Shown here one piece after another: positions 22,984-35,822 of a stretch of 64,000 nucleotides of DNA; the first letter of the stretch is position 1, and the number at the start of each line of letters is the position of its first letter. The notes below the pieces were generated by a model. That model was not told the origin of the DNA. It saw only the letters and a list, made by a program, of their open reading frames with translations, and made no database searches. Source of the DNA: Climacium dendroides (Eukaryota; Streptophyta; Bryopsida; Hypnales; Climaciaceae); contig OX467082.1 of assembly GCA_950106755.1 (NCBI GenBank), positions 31,682,001-31,746,000 on the forward strand. Direction: 5' to 3'. The position numbers and the translations under genes are program-made.

Positions 22984-23364
22984 ATGTGTCGGCTACTGGT
23001 GGGTTACTTTGTATCCATTGACCTACACTTCAATGTCTGCAAAGCACAAATACAGAATGAGTCGATGCCAAGCTCGTGAATGGTGCACCTGATTGATGAT
23101 CAGTGTAGTAGTGGACTTCACAATCAACGCAGAAATTGAACTGTCTGGAAATTCTAAGAGTTAATCGAAAAGCGGGAGGAAACTGCGGTTGTAGGAAACT
23201 CTAAACCCTAACGCTGCTGCGGTTGATTTGGATGACTTCACCTAGTAAGACTCTAGGATGGAAAAAACGTTTTTTCATCCAATTTTTTTTTAATACATTT
23301 TCAGTGAATAGCATTGCAGATTTTCTTAGTAGGGTAATATTGACTTTTCTAAACAAGAGAATGT

Positions 23365-24855
23365 TTAATCCCTAAAGTTCCAAAGTCCCTAGAAGGGACT
23401 CTTGGGATTTCGGGTAGGCTTGTGTGATCTAAATTTTTGGCATGATTTTTTGAAAAAAAATTTGAAGATAGGAAATTAGATTAACTTTGAGGGAATATAA
23501 ATTTTTTTCAATAAGTGACCAAGAGCAAATATTATGCCACCCTAGGTCTAAAAATGCACCTCGAGGGGTAGCCCAAAAACAAGGGGAGGACACTGTCCAC
23601 ATTTTAGCAACCTACGTGCAACGGAAAAAGTAATACATGTAATACATCTTAAAATTTAATTTAAAAAAAATTATGGATAGATTTTACTACTTCAAAAGTT
23701 TATGTTTTGAATTATTGGTATTTTTTTATGCTAATAGTAATTAGTTATAAATTTTTTAAGAAAAAAGATACACCATAAAGCTGAAAATAACTTTCACACC
23801 TCTATATTATATAAAATAAAAAATTGAAAAATAAAAAATAAATTCTATAGAATAGCTTTCTATTGAAAGTTTATTTTGGTTGAATATTGATGCAATAGTC
23901 ATCTTCATGTGAGCTCTATAAATATTTTAGTTGGAGAACATGCCATTTTAGTTCATTTTTCAACCCTTTCTAGACAATATATCTTATGTTATTTGGAATT
24001 GAAATTTTTGTCAATAGAAACCTTTAGTCATTGTTAAACAAAGCTCAAAAATTTAGGATGAAATTATAGTTTATTCAAAAGTAAATAGGGGGTCAAAAAA
24101 TCACTCCTCCACACGTAGGTACCTCAAATGTAGTGAGAGTGTCTCTCCGTGCCCAAAAAATTACAAAAAATTGATTACTTTTTTTAAAAATTTCTCAAGG
24201 ATTATGTTTGTATTTAAATTTGAAGCTTTTATTCATTCTATTTGAACTAGTGATAAGAATATTATTGACAATCTAGTTTTGTGGGCAATCTAAGCATCTT
24301 TTTGAAAAAAATTACTTACAAAATTCATTTTTAAATGCAATTTTTACAATTTAAAAAATATATAAAACAAGGTTAAGTTTGCTTGCTAAAACAATCTCAT
24401 TATTGGAATTATTGTGTTTCAATTTTGTCTTAGAGCTATTATCAATTTAGTTTTTCTTTCAATCTTGAATGTACTTCTATTTAATAATTTTTTAATAAGT
24501 AAAAATCAAATGTTTTTTGGTTGGATTTTTCATTTTAGGTTTTCAAATCAATTCTCTACCATAAAAAAATTAGAAAATCAAATTTATTACTGCAATAATT
24601 TTAAGTTAAGAAGATTTAAAGTCAAAATAAGGTGTAGAAAAACTTATTTTTTTTCTTTTTAAATGCAAATATCTTGCAACCTACACTATCAAAGTTTCTG
24701 AAAGTTCTTCTACACATTTTTCTACTAGTTTAGTGCAAGATCTTCTGGTTAGATATCCAAAAAAAAATTTAAGTTTTTCGTCTTTGCAATAAAAAGGTAA
24801 TTTTGAGTGGTTTTTGATGGAAAAAAAGGCCTTGGGACTTTAGGGGATAATCCAC
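23365..24855 (+). mobile_element. AT-rich terminal-inverted-repeat element, copy 2 (diverged)
   Basis: The left end TTAATCCCTAAAGTTCCAAA and the right end GGACTTTAGGGGATAA are imperfect inverted repeats about 1.5 kb apart and resemble the ends of copy 1. Near the right end, ATCTTGCAACC and CAAGATCTTCTGGTTAG correspond to blocks in copies 1 and 4. No coding capacity is evident, and the poly-A/T tracts make interior alignment unreliable. Confidence 0.5.
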
Positions 24856-25542
24856 AAATCACTCTTGTAGTCTACTTTGTTCATTTCTTACTATTTACTC
24901 TTAATGTGAATTTTAGCCATAAAAATGATATTTTTTTAATTTGAGTTCAACTAACAAGAAGGATCTTATCTAATATAGTTTCTACTCAAATTGAAAGTTT
25001 TTAATATTTTTTTATTTTTTTAGGAATATGAAATTTGGGCCTAAAAATATGGATTATTGATTTTCTAACTTTAGAATGATATGATAACTTTGGTTAATAC
25101 CATGATGTTATTTGATCAAATATAAATTTGTGGTGAAATTTTTCATTTTTCAAGAGCATCATGTATTTGATATGAATTTCCAAATTTAAAAAAATTAAAT
25201 TAGCAACATTTTCAAATTTTTCCAAAAAATTGAAAATTTTACAATCTGTAGTAAATATATGAATTCATCTTTCAAAAATAGGTATAAATTTTTTTATTCA
25301 TATTTAGTTGCAAAATGGAAGCAGACAAAGTGAAGGACAATGAGGTTTAAAGTTAGTGATCATGGACCCATCCTTCAAGGATTAAAATAACAAAAAATAG
25401 AAAACTAGGAGTCAAACTTCATTATGGTCCAAAATGCAACTCTTTGGAGTTTCATCCCTAGTTTTGCTTTCATCAATATCAACTCACAAGTATGTGGCAT
25501 GTGAAAAAAGGGATTGTAATTCCAAATGAGAATCTTTAGAAT

Positions 25543-26300
25543 TTAACCACCAAAGGACAAAATTGCATTTTTTGGGAACCAATAGCAATTTGGGGCAACT
25601 CACTACAAGGAAAATTTTCATTTTTTTCCTTTCAAATACTCATACTACATGTGGTCAAGAAGTAATTTTAAGGTGCATCGGTTTTCATAACTTTTGACTA
25701 AATATTTAAAAAGTTATTGTATGATATATAGTTTTCACTATTTCTTGGGCAGCTCAAAAAAATGGCTCTTTTAAAAAATAAAATTTTGAATTTGATATCC
25801 TAGATTTTTCTATAGGTTTTAATCATTCAATTTTGATAGACAAGATGAAAGTTATGAAGAGTATTAGGTTGGTGCTAATTATGGAATCTCTACTCTAAAA
25901 TAAACTTTGAAGTCCCTTATATAACTCAATTTTCAATATTTTTGGAAAAAAAAATTTTAAATTAGATGTAGATTGTTTATTTCAACATTACAACTATTGG
26001 AATTAGAAATTTTTAATTCTATAAATAAATTATTCACAATTTAGTATTTTGAATCATTCTTTACTTCTTTCCACTTATTATTTTTTTAAAGCATGAATAT
26101 GAAAATTTTCTTTTGAAAGTTTTTTATATGTATTCTCAACTTATTTTTTCAACATATTATAGAGAGTTGTATAAAAAGTTGTAGGATCTATACATATTTG
26201 TGTAAGAAGTTTGAAAGATGGAACCTAACCATTTGGAAATAGTTGAAAATATTTATTTTTGAAATCCATGTGCCATGATATTGAAATCAACTTGTAAGCT
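25543..26300 (+). mobile_element. AT-rich element, copy 3 (right end unclear)
   Basis: It begins TTTAACCACCAAAGGACAAA, followed by TTGCATTTTTTGGG as in copy 1. It then shares AGATGAAAGTTATGA, TGTAGATTGTTTAT, CTATTGGAATTAG and TGAATCATT in the same order as 14.27-14.52 kb. The right terminus could not be placed. Confidence 0.5.
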
Positions 26301-29300
26301 TTCTTACTTTAAAATTTTAGGAGGATGTATTCTAATAGGGAATCTTGTTAAAGTAGTAGTCATTTTACAATCTTACTTTGACATTTTTTCAATTTAGACT
26401 GCATGGTTTGAAATCTATACTTGTCTTAGATGGTTTAGACCATGCAATCTAAAAATGGCATATAAAATATTTTATTTTTAACAAAATTTCCTATTCTAAC
26501 AATTAAACTGAAGGACTTGTAGTTGAATTTGTTAATGAATAAATATAGATGACGATTTTAGCTTTGCTTAGGATTTGACTACTTTGAAGCAATTATAAGC
26601 TTAAAACATCTAATTGCTTTAGAAGTTGATTGTCAAGACCAAGTGGTTCATTTATTGTGTAGACCGTATTTCAAAATTTAGCTTCCAACTATAGACTGGT
26701 TTTCTCCCACTTTATGATTAATTCTATTGTGGACTTCATTCCTTCAAGTATTTTTAGAAATCTTTTGCCTAAAATCAACTTAGGTTAGACCTTAGATACA
26801 AAGGTGTGGAAATTTTCAATTTTTTTTTGTCATTGCTTTGCCAATTCCATCCAAGCCAAGGATGAAGATTTGCCAAATATTTCTTAAATTATTATAATTT
26901 GTGTAAGAAAAATGAATGAATATAATTAGAATTAATTATAAAGTCAAGTAAAAATCATGGTTCAATACTTATTATAGAAGATATTTGAATTCTTATACTT
27001 CTTGAATGCTTTTAGGAATGACAACAAGGCATGGCTTAGTCTACTTAATTTTTTTGGAATGTCTAATAACTAGGCATGTTGCATAGAAATAACCACGTTG
27101 AGTTGGTTTCTACTTAAATGGAGGTTTTGGTTCCATTTTTGTAAAAGGATGGAATCAAACAAAAATTTGCACCATTGGAGATGTTCATTTGAAATTTTGA
27201 ATTTGATCCCCTCATTTTGCAAAGTTGGGACCAAAACCATTATTTAGGAAGAATCTAATTCAACATGATTAGATTGTATGCAACATGCTTTATTGGCATT
27301 CTAGAAAAAGCTAAGTAGAATAAACTATGCTTTGCTGTCAATCCTACAAACATTCATGTAGTTGAAGAATTCAAATACATTCTACAATAGTATTGAAAGA
27401 GGCATAACAAAATTGGGGGGTCAACATAACTTTATAATTAATTATAATATTAAAAATATCATAATAAAGAGTCTTTATCTTGCAATTGATTTGCACATGT
27501 ACAACCTATAAGAATCTATAAAATTTTACAATGGTCATTACATGTAAATGAATCAACTAGATATTAAAAGATGAAAAAACAAGTTTACCTCTATAGCAAC
27601 AAAGCCTATGATCATGTCGCCCAAACTCAAAATTAGTTACTTTGCATATGGCATTTTATCAAATTCTGATGCATAAAAGAGTTATTTTATTGATGAAATT
27701 ATAGGTCTCCTATATTTCATAAGATTTCAATTTTTGTGTAAAAATTAGAATTATCACAAATTTTGGAAGAAAATGCAATCAAAATTTATATCAAATTATC
27801 AATTATCATACACTCTTAAGGATCTAAATTTTCTACTATAGATATATAGGTACTATGGTCTAGATTGTTATGGTTAAATCAAAATATTGTAATTGAGTCA
27901 CTATATATTTATTTAGAAACATATTTATAGACTTCACTATAATAAATATTCATTTTATAGAATTTCTCAAAGTTTTAAAGCAAAGAATAAATCAAACTTG
28001 GAATTGTTGAGAAGTTTTATTTGATACTTCTATTTGTAAGCAAAATGAATAATTCTAAATGCCAAAATCACATATTAACTTTTTAAGAATTTTACATCAA
28101 TAGATTGGTCATTGAGATTAGTTTTGCAAATTTCATACACTAGGTTTGTCCATTGTTTTTGCACTCCTTGCACAAGGTTGCTCGTGGATATCTTGAATTA
28201 AATACTCACCATTGATTTCAATTACAACAACGAACAAGATAATTGTGATTAGTGTTTGGGAATATGTTATATAGAAGTGTATACAATCAGAAAGATGTTG
28301 AAAAGATGGTCTAGAACATCTTAAAATATGGCCACGTAGAGGTATCAACTACCATTCCCACCATCATGTTGTCTGAAGAGTAGTGCACATTGAAAGCTGA
28401 GGTGATTAATAAGACTTGACTGTGGTGGGTGGTCAATGTAGTATGCTTGGTGGTGGCATTGTTTATGGACTTCATTTTTTGTTTTATCATTTTGTAGTGG
28501 CATTTACATATACAAAGATTGAGAAGACAAGCCACTTGGTACTAGAAAGACTAAAGCAAACGCCATTATGTGAAAGAAAATATGCCATCCGTTGTTTGCA
28601 ATACTTTTTCATTGTGAGACTTCTTTCTTACATTTCAAGATTGCATTGTATGTTCATCCATGTTACACTTTTCCCTTATATTGAATTAACAAATCTATTG
28701 ATCTGATATGAAATCAATTGCTTTCATAGTGAGTGCAAACTATGTTTTTGATTTTTTAATTCTAAATCCTTTTAAGGGCAATAAAAATTAGATACCTTTT
28801 CAATTTAAGGTGGAAAATACTAAAAATAAATCATATATATTAATATAAATAGTTCTTTTGATATACAATTGTTTTATATTTCTAGAATTATTAGTTATTT
28901 TTTATAAATACCATATATTATATTAATAGAATGTTATAATTTGATCACTATATTTTAGCACTCTTGATTTTTAATTTATTAAAAGGTATTTTAAAATTAA
29001 AAATGACTTTTATTTTATATTAAATTGACAAATTCCATTGCAAGGAAGGCAAGAACAATCCTTCATCAGCAAGAGAGGTCTATTAGAGAAAGACATGGAC
29101 ACCAACCAATCACCTACCATCTAATCAAAACATTTTGGGAAGATAGTCATGTTGGCACTAAATCTTGTAACCTTCCTTTTGCAAAAACTATCCTTTCTAC
29201 TCTACCTTTGGTCAAAGTCTTTCAATTTATTCCATTGAATTTGTGGCAACATACTACATATAGCACTAGTATTTGTTTTATTTCAATCTAGCTATTATGC

Positions 29301-32250
29301 AATAGTCTAATATTCCATCCATGATGGTTTGGTTCAATCTTTGTTTGCTCCACTTAATTATATTAACCCTTAATCTTTAGGTAAGGATCATATCTACTCC
29401 TACCATATACTCAATCTATTGTGACCTCTTGATTTTTGCAAGCTAGCAAATATGCACACAAATTCTACGGTCAAGCATTAGAAATGGGAAATGTTTTTTG
29501 TTGGTGTGGAAAAATAACAACCCTTGACACTATTTTTTTGCATTGTTCAATCCCCCAAAGCAAGAAAGAATGACCTCCACATTGTTGATGACAACTCTTT
29601 TACCTAATAATTTCATTGCATCACACTTTGGAAATCTTAGTGGTCAAACTTTGAGAATTTTTTCTAAAAAGTACTCACTAAAATTGCAATTTAAATTTGT
29701 TGAGTTCATTGTCCTCAACCATTGTACTATATCTTCGAGCAAGGGGTCACTTGATGAAGCCTAGGTTTTTTAGTGCCAATATTGCAACAATTGTGTCAAT
29801 TTCCATCATTGCAAGATAGTAGAAAGGGCACAATATGCTTAAATGATTGGGAGATGGGGCAAAATTGACAAATACCATAGTTTTGTGAGAAGTGGTACTC
29901 ACTTCAATCACTTGGATGCTATGGTGGGAAGGGAGTAGGTGAAGGGCTTCAAGTCTATTTTTTATGCTTCATTGCTTTTTGAAAGCATATGTCATCTCTA
30001 TATAGTGGGATTGTGAGTTCTATGATGTCATTGTGATTCAATTACTCATCTTTTGCCAATTCAGTGCAAGTGGCAATGGATCTAAGGTATAATTTTTTTC
30101 TATTTGGATGGGCATCTAGTAACTAGATTGGCATGTCTATTTGTAAATATTTGTGGAGTCTTGAGGCATTGTATAGATTATGTTGGTGATTTTTTGCAAT
30201 GTGATTTTCTATAGTTAAATTGCATCCTTTGAAAGTCTAGATGTGAAGCATGGAATTAATCCTAAAAATATTTGGTTTTATAAGTTTTCCATTATAATAT
30301 TGGTACATACTTCATTGGCCTAGAGTGTTTAATGATTACAAGGTTGTAAATACATTTTTTCTTCAAATTGTCAAGAGAGTTTAGCAATCTAAGGTCCATT
30401 TGTTTTATTAATTGCTACAACATGGTGATTCTCAACATATCCAGTTTGTTACCTATTTTGCAACTTTGTATGGAGCTTTGATGTATTATGTAGAAGCATG
30501 ACATTTTGAACTATTTATTTTGTGTTTTACAAACAAAAATGGTACTTCAAAGTAATCTAAAGTTTATTGAGAAATAAAAGATGGGGATGGAAACTAATTC
30601 AATTTTTTTTATCACTCCATTGGCAATGAATCTTCTAAGGACTTAAAGGTCCTCGAGAAGTATATATGGTGACAAGTTCTAATCAATTGTGATTTGAAAT
30701 TGAAAGGCTAGCCAATCACATAGTTCTACAAAGACTCCAATGAATTTTATGAGTTTGTTGTGAAGATGCTTTTTAGTGCACCTTAGCACATCCCATTGTT
30801 ATTACAAATTACTTATCAACAATTTGACTATAAAGAAAGGAGTATACCAACATAGGTTGAAGATTAAGCATATCACCTCAATTTTGGACTTTTGGGTAGA
30901 AAGATCTTGCTACAACTTTGTAGGTCATGTCTTAAGCTCAAATATATATAATTTGATGTTTTTCTTTTAGTCTTGAAAACATGCATTCTAACTGAATGTA
31001 GGATGTTTGCAAAAAACACCAATCTTTTTTTATCTCACATGTAGCTTAATGATATAACTTTTGAAGCATAAACCCAATGAACTTGAATTTCTTATTCAAT
31101 ATGGATGTTTCTATTGTATCAAGTCCTTTATTTATTTATAAATGTTAAAAAATCATTTTATATTTAAAGGTCTCTTTTGCTAATTTGTCACAATTTTTGG
31201 CATATTTTGAGTTCCCAAAATTAATGATTTAGAGTTGTGATTTTTGTGATCTATTTCAACAATAGGTGGGAATGTTCTATATTAAGTTCATCTAAAAATA
31301 AATTATTTGCAAATAGGACTCCCTTGAGCGCAATTTTTTAGATTCTTGAAAATACTTTTCTATTATATTTCTAGATTATCCTATACCTATAGGCGTTTTA
31401 GAATGGTCAATTTTTTTTTTACATTTTTTGAATGTTTTTAATATTTTCTAATTTCTAATCATAAACATTAAAGTGTCTATTTTCTTAAAAAATTTAGTCA
31501 CTCTTTTTTGTGGATAACTATTGAATTACTAATTTTGGTCTTGATGTTGTTTGTCAAACTAGTATTATACTAATTATCCACATTTTATGCTATTTAATTT
31601 TTTTTTCTCAAAATCTTTTAGTATTGTGAGTACACCCCAAATGTTGCAAAATTGACTACACTCTCTTGCAGTTACCTTGTGCCATTTTTGGACACTAATA
31701 TAATCTTTTAGTACAATGAAGTTTTACCTTTTATCCTTTTATTCATTCAATAAATTTGTTATTGTTCAACTTATAGTCATAGTTGATTGTTGTAGTCTTG
31801 TAGATGGTATAGAACTTGGCAAGCACAACATGGTAGTGGTTGTGCTTTGAATTGGTTGGTGGTTTAAATGAAGAGAATTGTTATGAAAATAATTGGCACC
31901 TATTAATAAATGCATGGTTTGGGACTTTTTAGCACAAGAGGCATTGAAAGAAACATTTGCCGTTTTTGTTTCAATATGTCCTATTTGAATGAAAACAATA
32001 ACTTTTGGAATAATTTTTTTAATGAAATAAAATATGGATAAGTTGTAGAAAATTAAAAATAATATGTTTTTGAAAATTCAAGCTTAAAAAAGTTTATCTT
32101 TAAAGGTTATGTACAAAAAGAGAGCTAAGGAAAATACTTTGATGTAGACCATTGTTTTTTTTTGAGCACATGTGGAAGGTGAAAAATTTATTATTTTAAG
32201 ATAATCTCTTCTTTGTAACTTTAGTAAAACCCTCATATCCTAATTTTGAC
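26301..32250. other. Long AT-rich repeat-like DNA, no gene recognised
   Basis: About 6 kb of AT-rich sequence with stops in all frames. Reading frames of 60-100 codons (for example 28416-28706, 29025-29291 and 29543-29764, plus strand) have no recognisable motif and AT-driven residues. No RNA gene is seen. It is probably decayed transposon DNA. Confidence 0.5.
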
Positions 32251-32255
32251 CTTGA

Positions 32256-35200
32256 AATTTGTCGTACGCGCAGTTAGCCGTAAGTATCCTTACAACGACA
32301 AATTGTTGCAAGATGACACGAATTATCGTTCCATGGAACTCTAGTATGATATCGTATGAATTAGAAGCATCCGGATCTTAACTACACCCTTAATTCCTCT
32401 TGCTTCACTTCCTTACTTCGTTCCGGAAATTTAGTACGTTCCGGAATCCGATCTGGATCCGGACCGCCTCTGGAACCTAGTTCCGTCTTTTTCTAACTCC
32501 CAGTTTTTGTTACCTCTGTTTTACCCTCAGAGGGTCCGCCCTTGGTCTAGAAAGGGGTGGGGACTCACCACTTGTGTAACTAACCTCTCTGCATCTTAAA
32601 TAAACAACACACCCTTGACAACGCAGTTGTAGGAGGGGGGGAGGAGTATTCTCTCACAATTTCCGGATTGGCCGATCCGAAAGCAGGTCACACAAAGAAA
32701 TTCTCACACCTCTCTTACTACAACGACAGATCCGAACTTATAAACTCAAGGGAGTAGATTTTCAAGGAGAAGACAACGTACCAACGGGGAGGTTGGTAGA
32801 CCTTCCGGAGTAGCGGGAGTTCCTTTCTTTTGGTGGTTGCTTATCTCCGCATAGAACCTTCCTAGTTCTGGACTTGCAGAGACCTCGACCTTCTTATCCG
32901 GATTGCCGTTCCGGCAATTTAAAGGCACGTAACGCTCACACTCCCTTACTCAACTTGCATCCCTTCCTGATTAGCTTAACATCCAAGAGATCCATAGCTC
33001 AAGATTCAGATTCCTCCTCTCCCTCCCCTCTCTTACTCCAGTACAAAGATACAACACAAACGCAGACACTTAGCCAAAAACTCTGTTAAGTAAAGTGCAG
33101 CTAGAGGCACCCTGACTAACTTAGATTAAGAAAGAAAATTGAAATACATACGTGAAAGTACTAAGATGGGATTGGAATGGAATGGAATGGCAGACCACTA
33201 ACTTGCTTGCCATTAAAATACCAACTCAAAATCTAAAGTCAACTCCTAAAAGCCTGACAAGGAAACCCGGAAATCCAGACAACCAATCACTGAACCCCCC
33301 AAATATCCGGAAAGGCCAGTTACTGTGTCTCGAGAATGCCAGAACTTTCGAACTACTTGCCTAAAATTCCAGAACCTGGGCCCACGCTCGGAAACCCGTT
33401 CCGGATCCGATACTATACTTTCTAAGAATTCTAATGCTTTGGCCTTCGACCCTTCTTTAAGTGGCCACCTACTTGACTGGTTGGCGTTCCCTTTACGCTT
33501 CTAGCTGGAGTTGTTTTCGTTGCCGCTCGAGTCTGGATGTGGCGCGCTGCGGGAGATGGATCGCTATCCTCCTCCGTTCTGGAAGTGGAATGCACACTTT
33601 CTTCTTCGGAATCTTCAATGACTTGAACTTCCTTCTCCTTCTCTGGCGGTGTCTCCTCTAGTATTGTAGGTTCGTTCCTCTTTTCCGGTGTAGACTCTTG
33701 CATATGCGAGAATCCTTCTGGATTCATCCGGGCCGGATTGGTCATTACACCGATCCGGTTGATGAGATCTCCTCTAACCTGCTGTCCTGGGACTTTGAAC
33801 GATCCCCTCAAAAGGTTGGGTACCGTTTGCGCCTTGGGAATTTCCGGAGTTGAGACTTTAGATGATACCAGAACCGATTTCACACTAGACTCATGTTCCG
33901 GTTCCGAAGCTGGCCTCAAATTTAACTCCGTCATTCGTATCTTGCTGGAAGTAGGCTCAGTTGGCGTGAATATCCCTCTCAGTTCCTCCATTCGAGCTGC
34001 TTGATCCGCTACTGGTCTCCCTGGAGTGCCTGAGACAAATGGGAGTTCCGAAAAGGTTGAGAAATCCATCACCTGATTTGGATCGATGGCCGCCAGTAGC
34101 TGCCGTAGCTCTCCTAAAACCCGCTCTATCCTTGCAGTGAAGTCTACGAGGATGGTCACTATCTTGGTCCTGGTGATGTGATCCTCCGATATCATCTTCG
34201 AATCAAACAAAGTTGATTTCATGATGATGTCACCCTTGATGTCGATTGCTTCGGATAGGTTTTTGACAAGAGAGAGGGCCTCCTTCTCTTTCTCCTTTGA
34301 AGCTGCCATCTCCCCTTCCGCCCAATTCAGTCGGGCCTGGAGTTGGTTCCGTTCCGTCTCCAACTCTTGAATCCGATCCTCCCTTCGCTTTAGATCTTCC
34401 GGTTTAGGCAGTCGCTTGACGGCTTCCACAATCTGATCCAGTTCCACCTTCAAAACTTCCGCCGTGTCTATCACTAGATCCGCTAGACTATCGTGGAGTA
34501 CCTTGGCCTTGCGTATCCATTCGAACCCAGCATTGAAAAATGCTAATTCAGATTCTACTTCCGATCCTTTACTTGACTCCCCCCTCTCCATCGCCGGTGG
34601 TTTGGTTCGCGACCCCGGATCGGTTGACTTCCTCTTCTTGTTCCTCGGATCGGTCAGGGGTTCCTCGGGGCGCTCTTTCGGTTCCGACTCGACCGGATCT
34701 TCCGCTTCTTCCTCAGAAAGTCCATATGACAGAATAGCCTTTCCGGTGTCGTACTGGATTATTTCTGCAGCGTTCAAAAGTTCCTGCTGGTGGTATAAAT
34801 GGAACAAGTAGGTGCTAACTAGACTTGCCTTTGCGCGGGTTACATGCTCTGCTAGTTTAGAAACTAACCCGGCTATGACTCTACCCCAGTGCACGGCTCG
34901 GTTCTCCATAGCCCCGAAAATAGTATTGGCCACCGTAATGGTGACCCGTATAGGTTTTTCCGGGTATAGGATGGGGATGAGGAACTCTAGTACCCGCCTA
35001 TGACTCTCGTCCTTGCATTCGCTAATAGCAAATCCGTCCTTGGAGTTTGTAGACCCTGTGAACTTTCTGGCTACAAAACAGTCCGTCCTCAACGCTAACC
35101 CGTTTCCGCTCTTCCGGAACTGATACACATCCGTCCAGATGTCCTCCGTCCACGTGACTGGCCGTCCTCTCAGAGTGAGCTCATACTGATTCGGAACTCC

Positions 35201-35822
35201 ATGAAGTAGTTATTGGATCATATCCTCACTCTTAAGGTTCCATGGTCGGTGTAACAAACCGACACACCCTAACTTAGTTAAATCCTCCTCTAACTGTTTG
35301 TGTAGTTCTGAATTGTCTGGAATAGCCGGAGAGATAATCCAGGCAGATACAACTACCTTCCGTACTGCTCCTGATGCCATAAGACCTAAATAAGAATGAG
35401 AGGGGAGAAAAGTAACCCTAATTCAGTCGCTAATTCACCACTCTTTCACTCAACTACTCACGTGGACAGTCTCAGAAAAACAAAACAGGAAGATGGAAAT
35501 GAAAGCCCTCGGCAAACAGTTTAAGTACTAAACCGTCTCCCTACGGTAATCAGGATAACGGCTACAGGTCCGTTATACTAACGGTATCCTATTCCCGTAG
35601 CTCCGGGGTCTATACAGTAGGTTCCTGCGTTCCGGCTAATTCCGGATTCCGGATCTGGATAAGTTCCGGTTACGGATTTTGCCAGAACGCCTATTTTCTA
35701 GTTTGGGTTTTCTCACACAAAAATCACGTTCTAACTATAATTTTTTTAATTTTTCTCTGTTTTTATCACCTAGCTCCCTTAGTCTTGATCCGTCTTTGGA
35801 TTCCGGATTCCCACAAAATTTG
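32256..35822. mobile_element. TTCCGG-rich island, probable inserted element
   Basis: Base composition changes sharply for about 3.5 kb within AT-rich DNA, and the hexamer TTCCGG or TCCGGA recurs dozens of times, in coding and non-coding parts alike. A 10-bp perfect inverted pair (32256-32265 and 32295-32304, AATTTGTCGT) marks the left edge. A purine run (AGGAGGGGGGGAGGAG) lies near 32632. The island contains a long broken reading frame on the minus strand. I find no matching long terminal repeats in the window, so the element class is open. A retroelement fragment is the likeliest reading. Confidence 0.55.
33431..35380 (-). pseudogene. Broken 650-codon element-associated reading frame
   Basis: The frame opens at 35380 (MASGAVRKVVVSAWII) and ends at 33431, interrupted by one in-frame TAA at codon 57 (35212-35210); the downstream part alone is 565 codons from 35128. 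I do not recognise the protein. The N-terminal 120 residues look globular (YLFHLYHQQELL is reminiscent of plant transposon-associated proteins). An acidic stretch with KKRK follows. A predicted coiled coil with many Glu, Gln and Leu runs over roughly residues 240-295 of the 565. The C-terminal third is Ser/Thr/Pro/Glu-rich and ends basic (KKGRRPKH). No zinc knuckle, protease or polymerase is seen. A gag-like role is possible. The single stop suggests recent decay. Confidence 0.5.

Noticed and set aside
25611..25640. CACTACAAGGAAAA as a CACTA element start
   Set aside because: No partner end or matching 3-bp duplication was found, and the site lies inside copy 3 of the AT-rich family.
28416..29764. 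Cluster of 70-96-codon frames that could form one gene
   Set aside because: No shared frame, no convincing splice sites and AT-driven residues; it looks like decayed repeat DNA.
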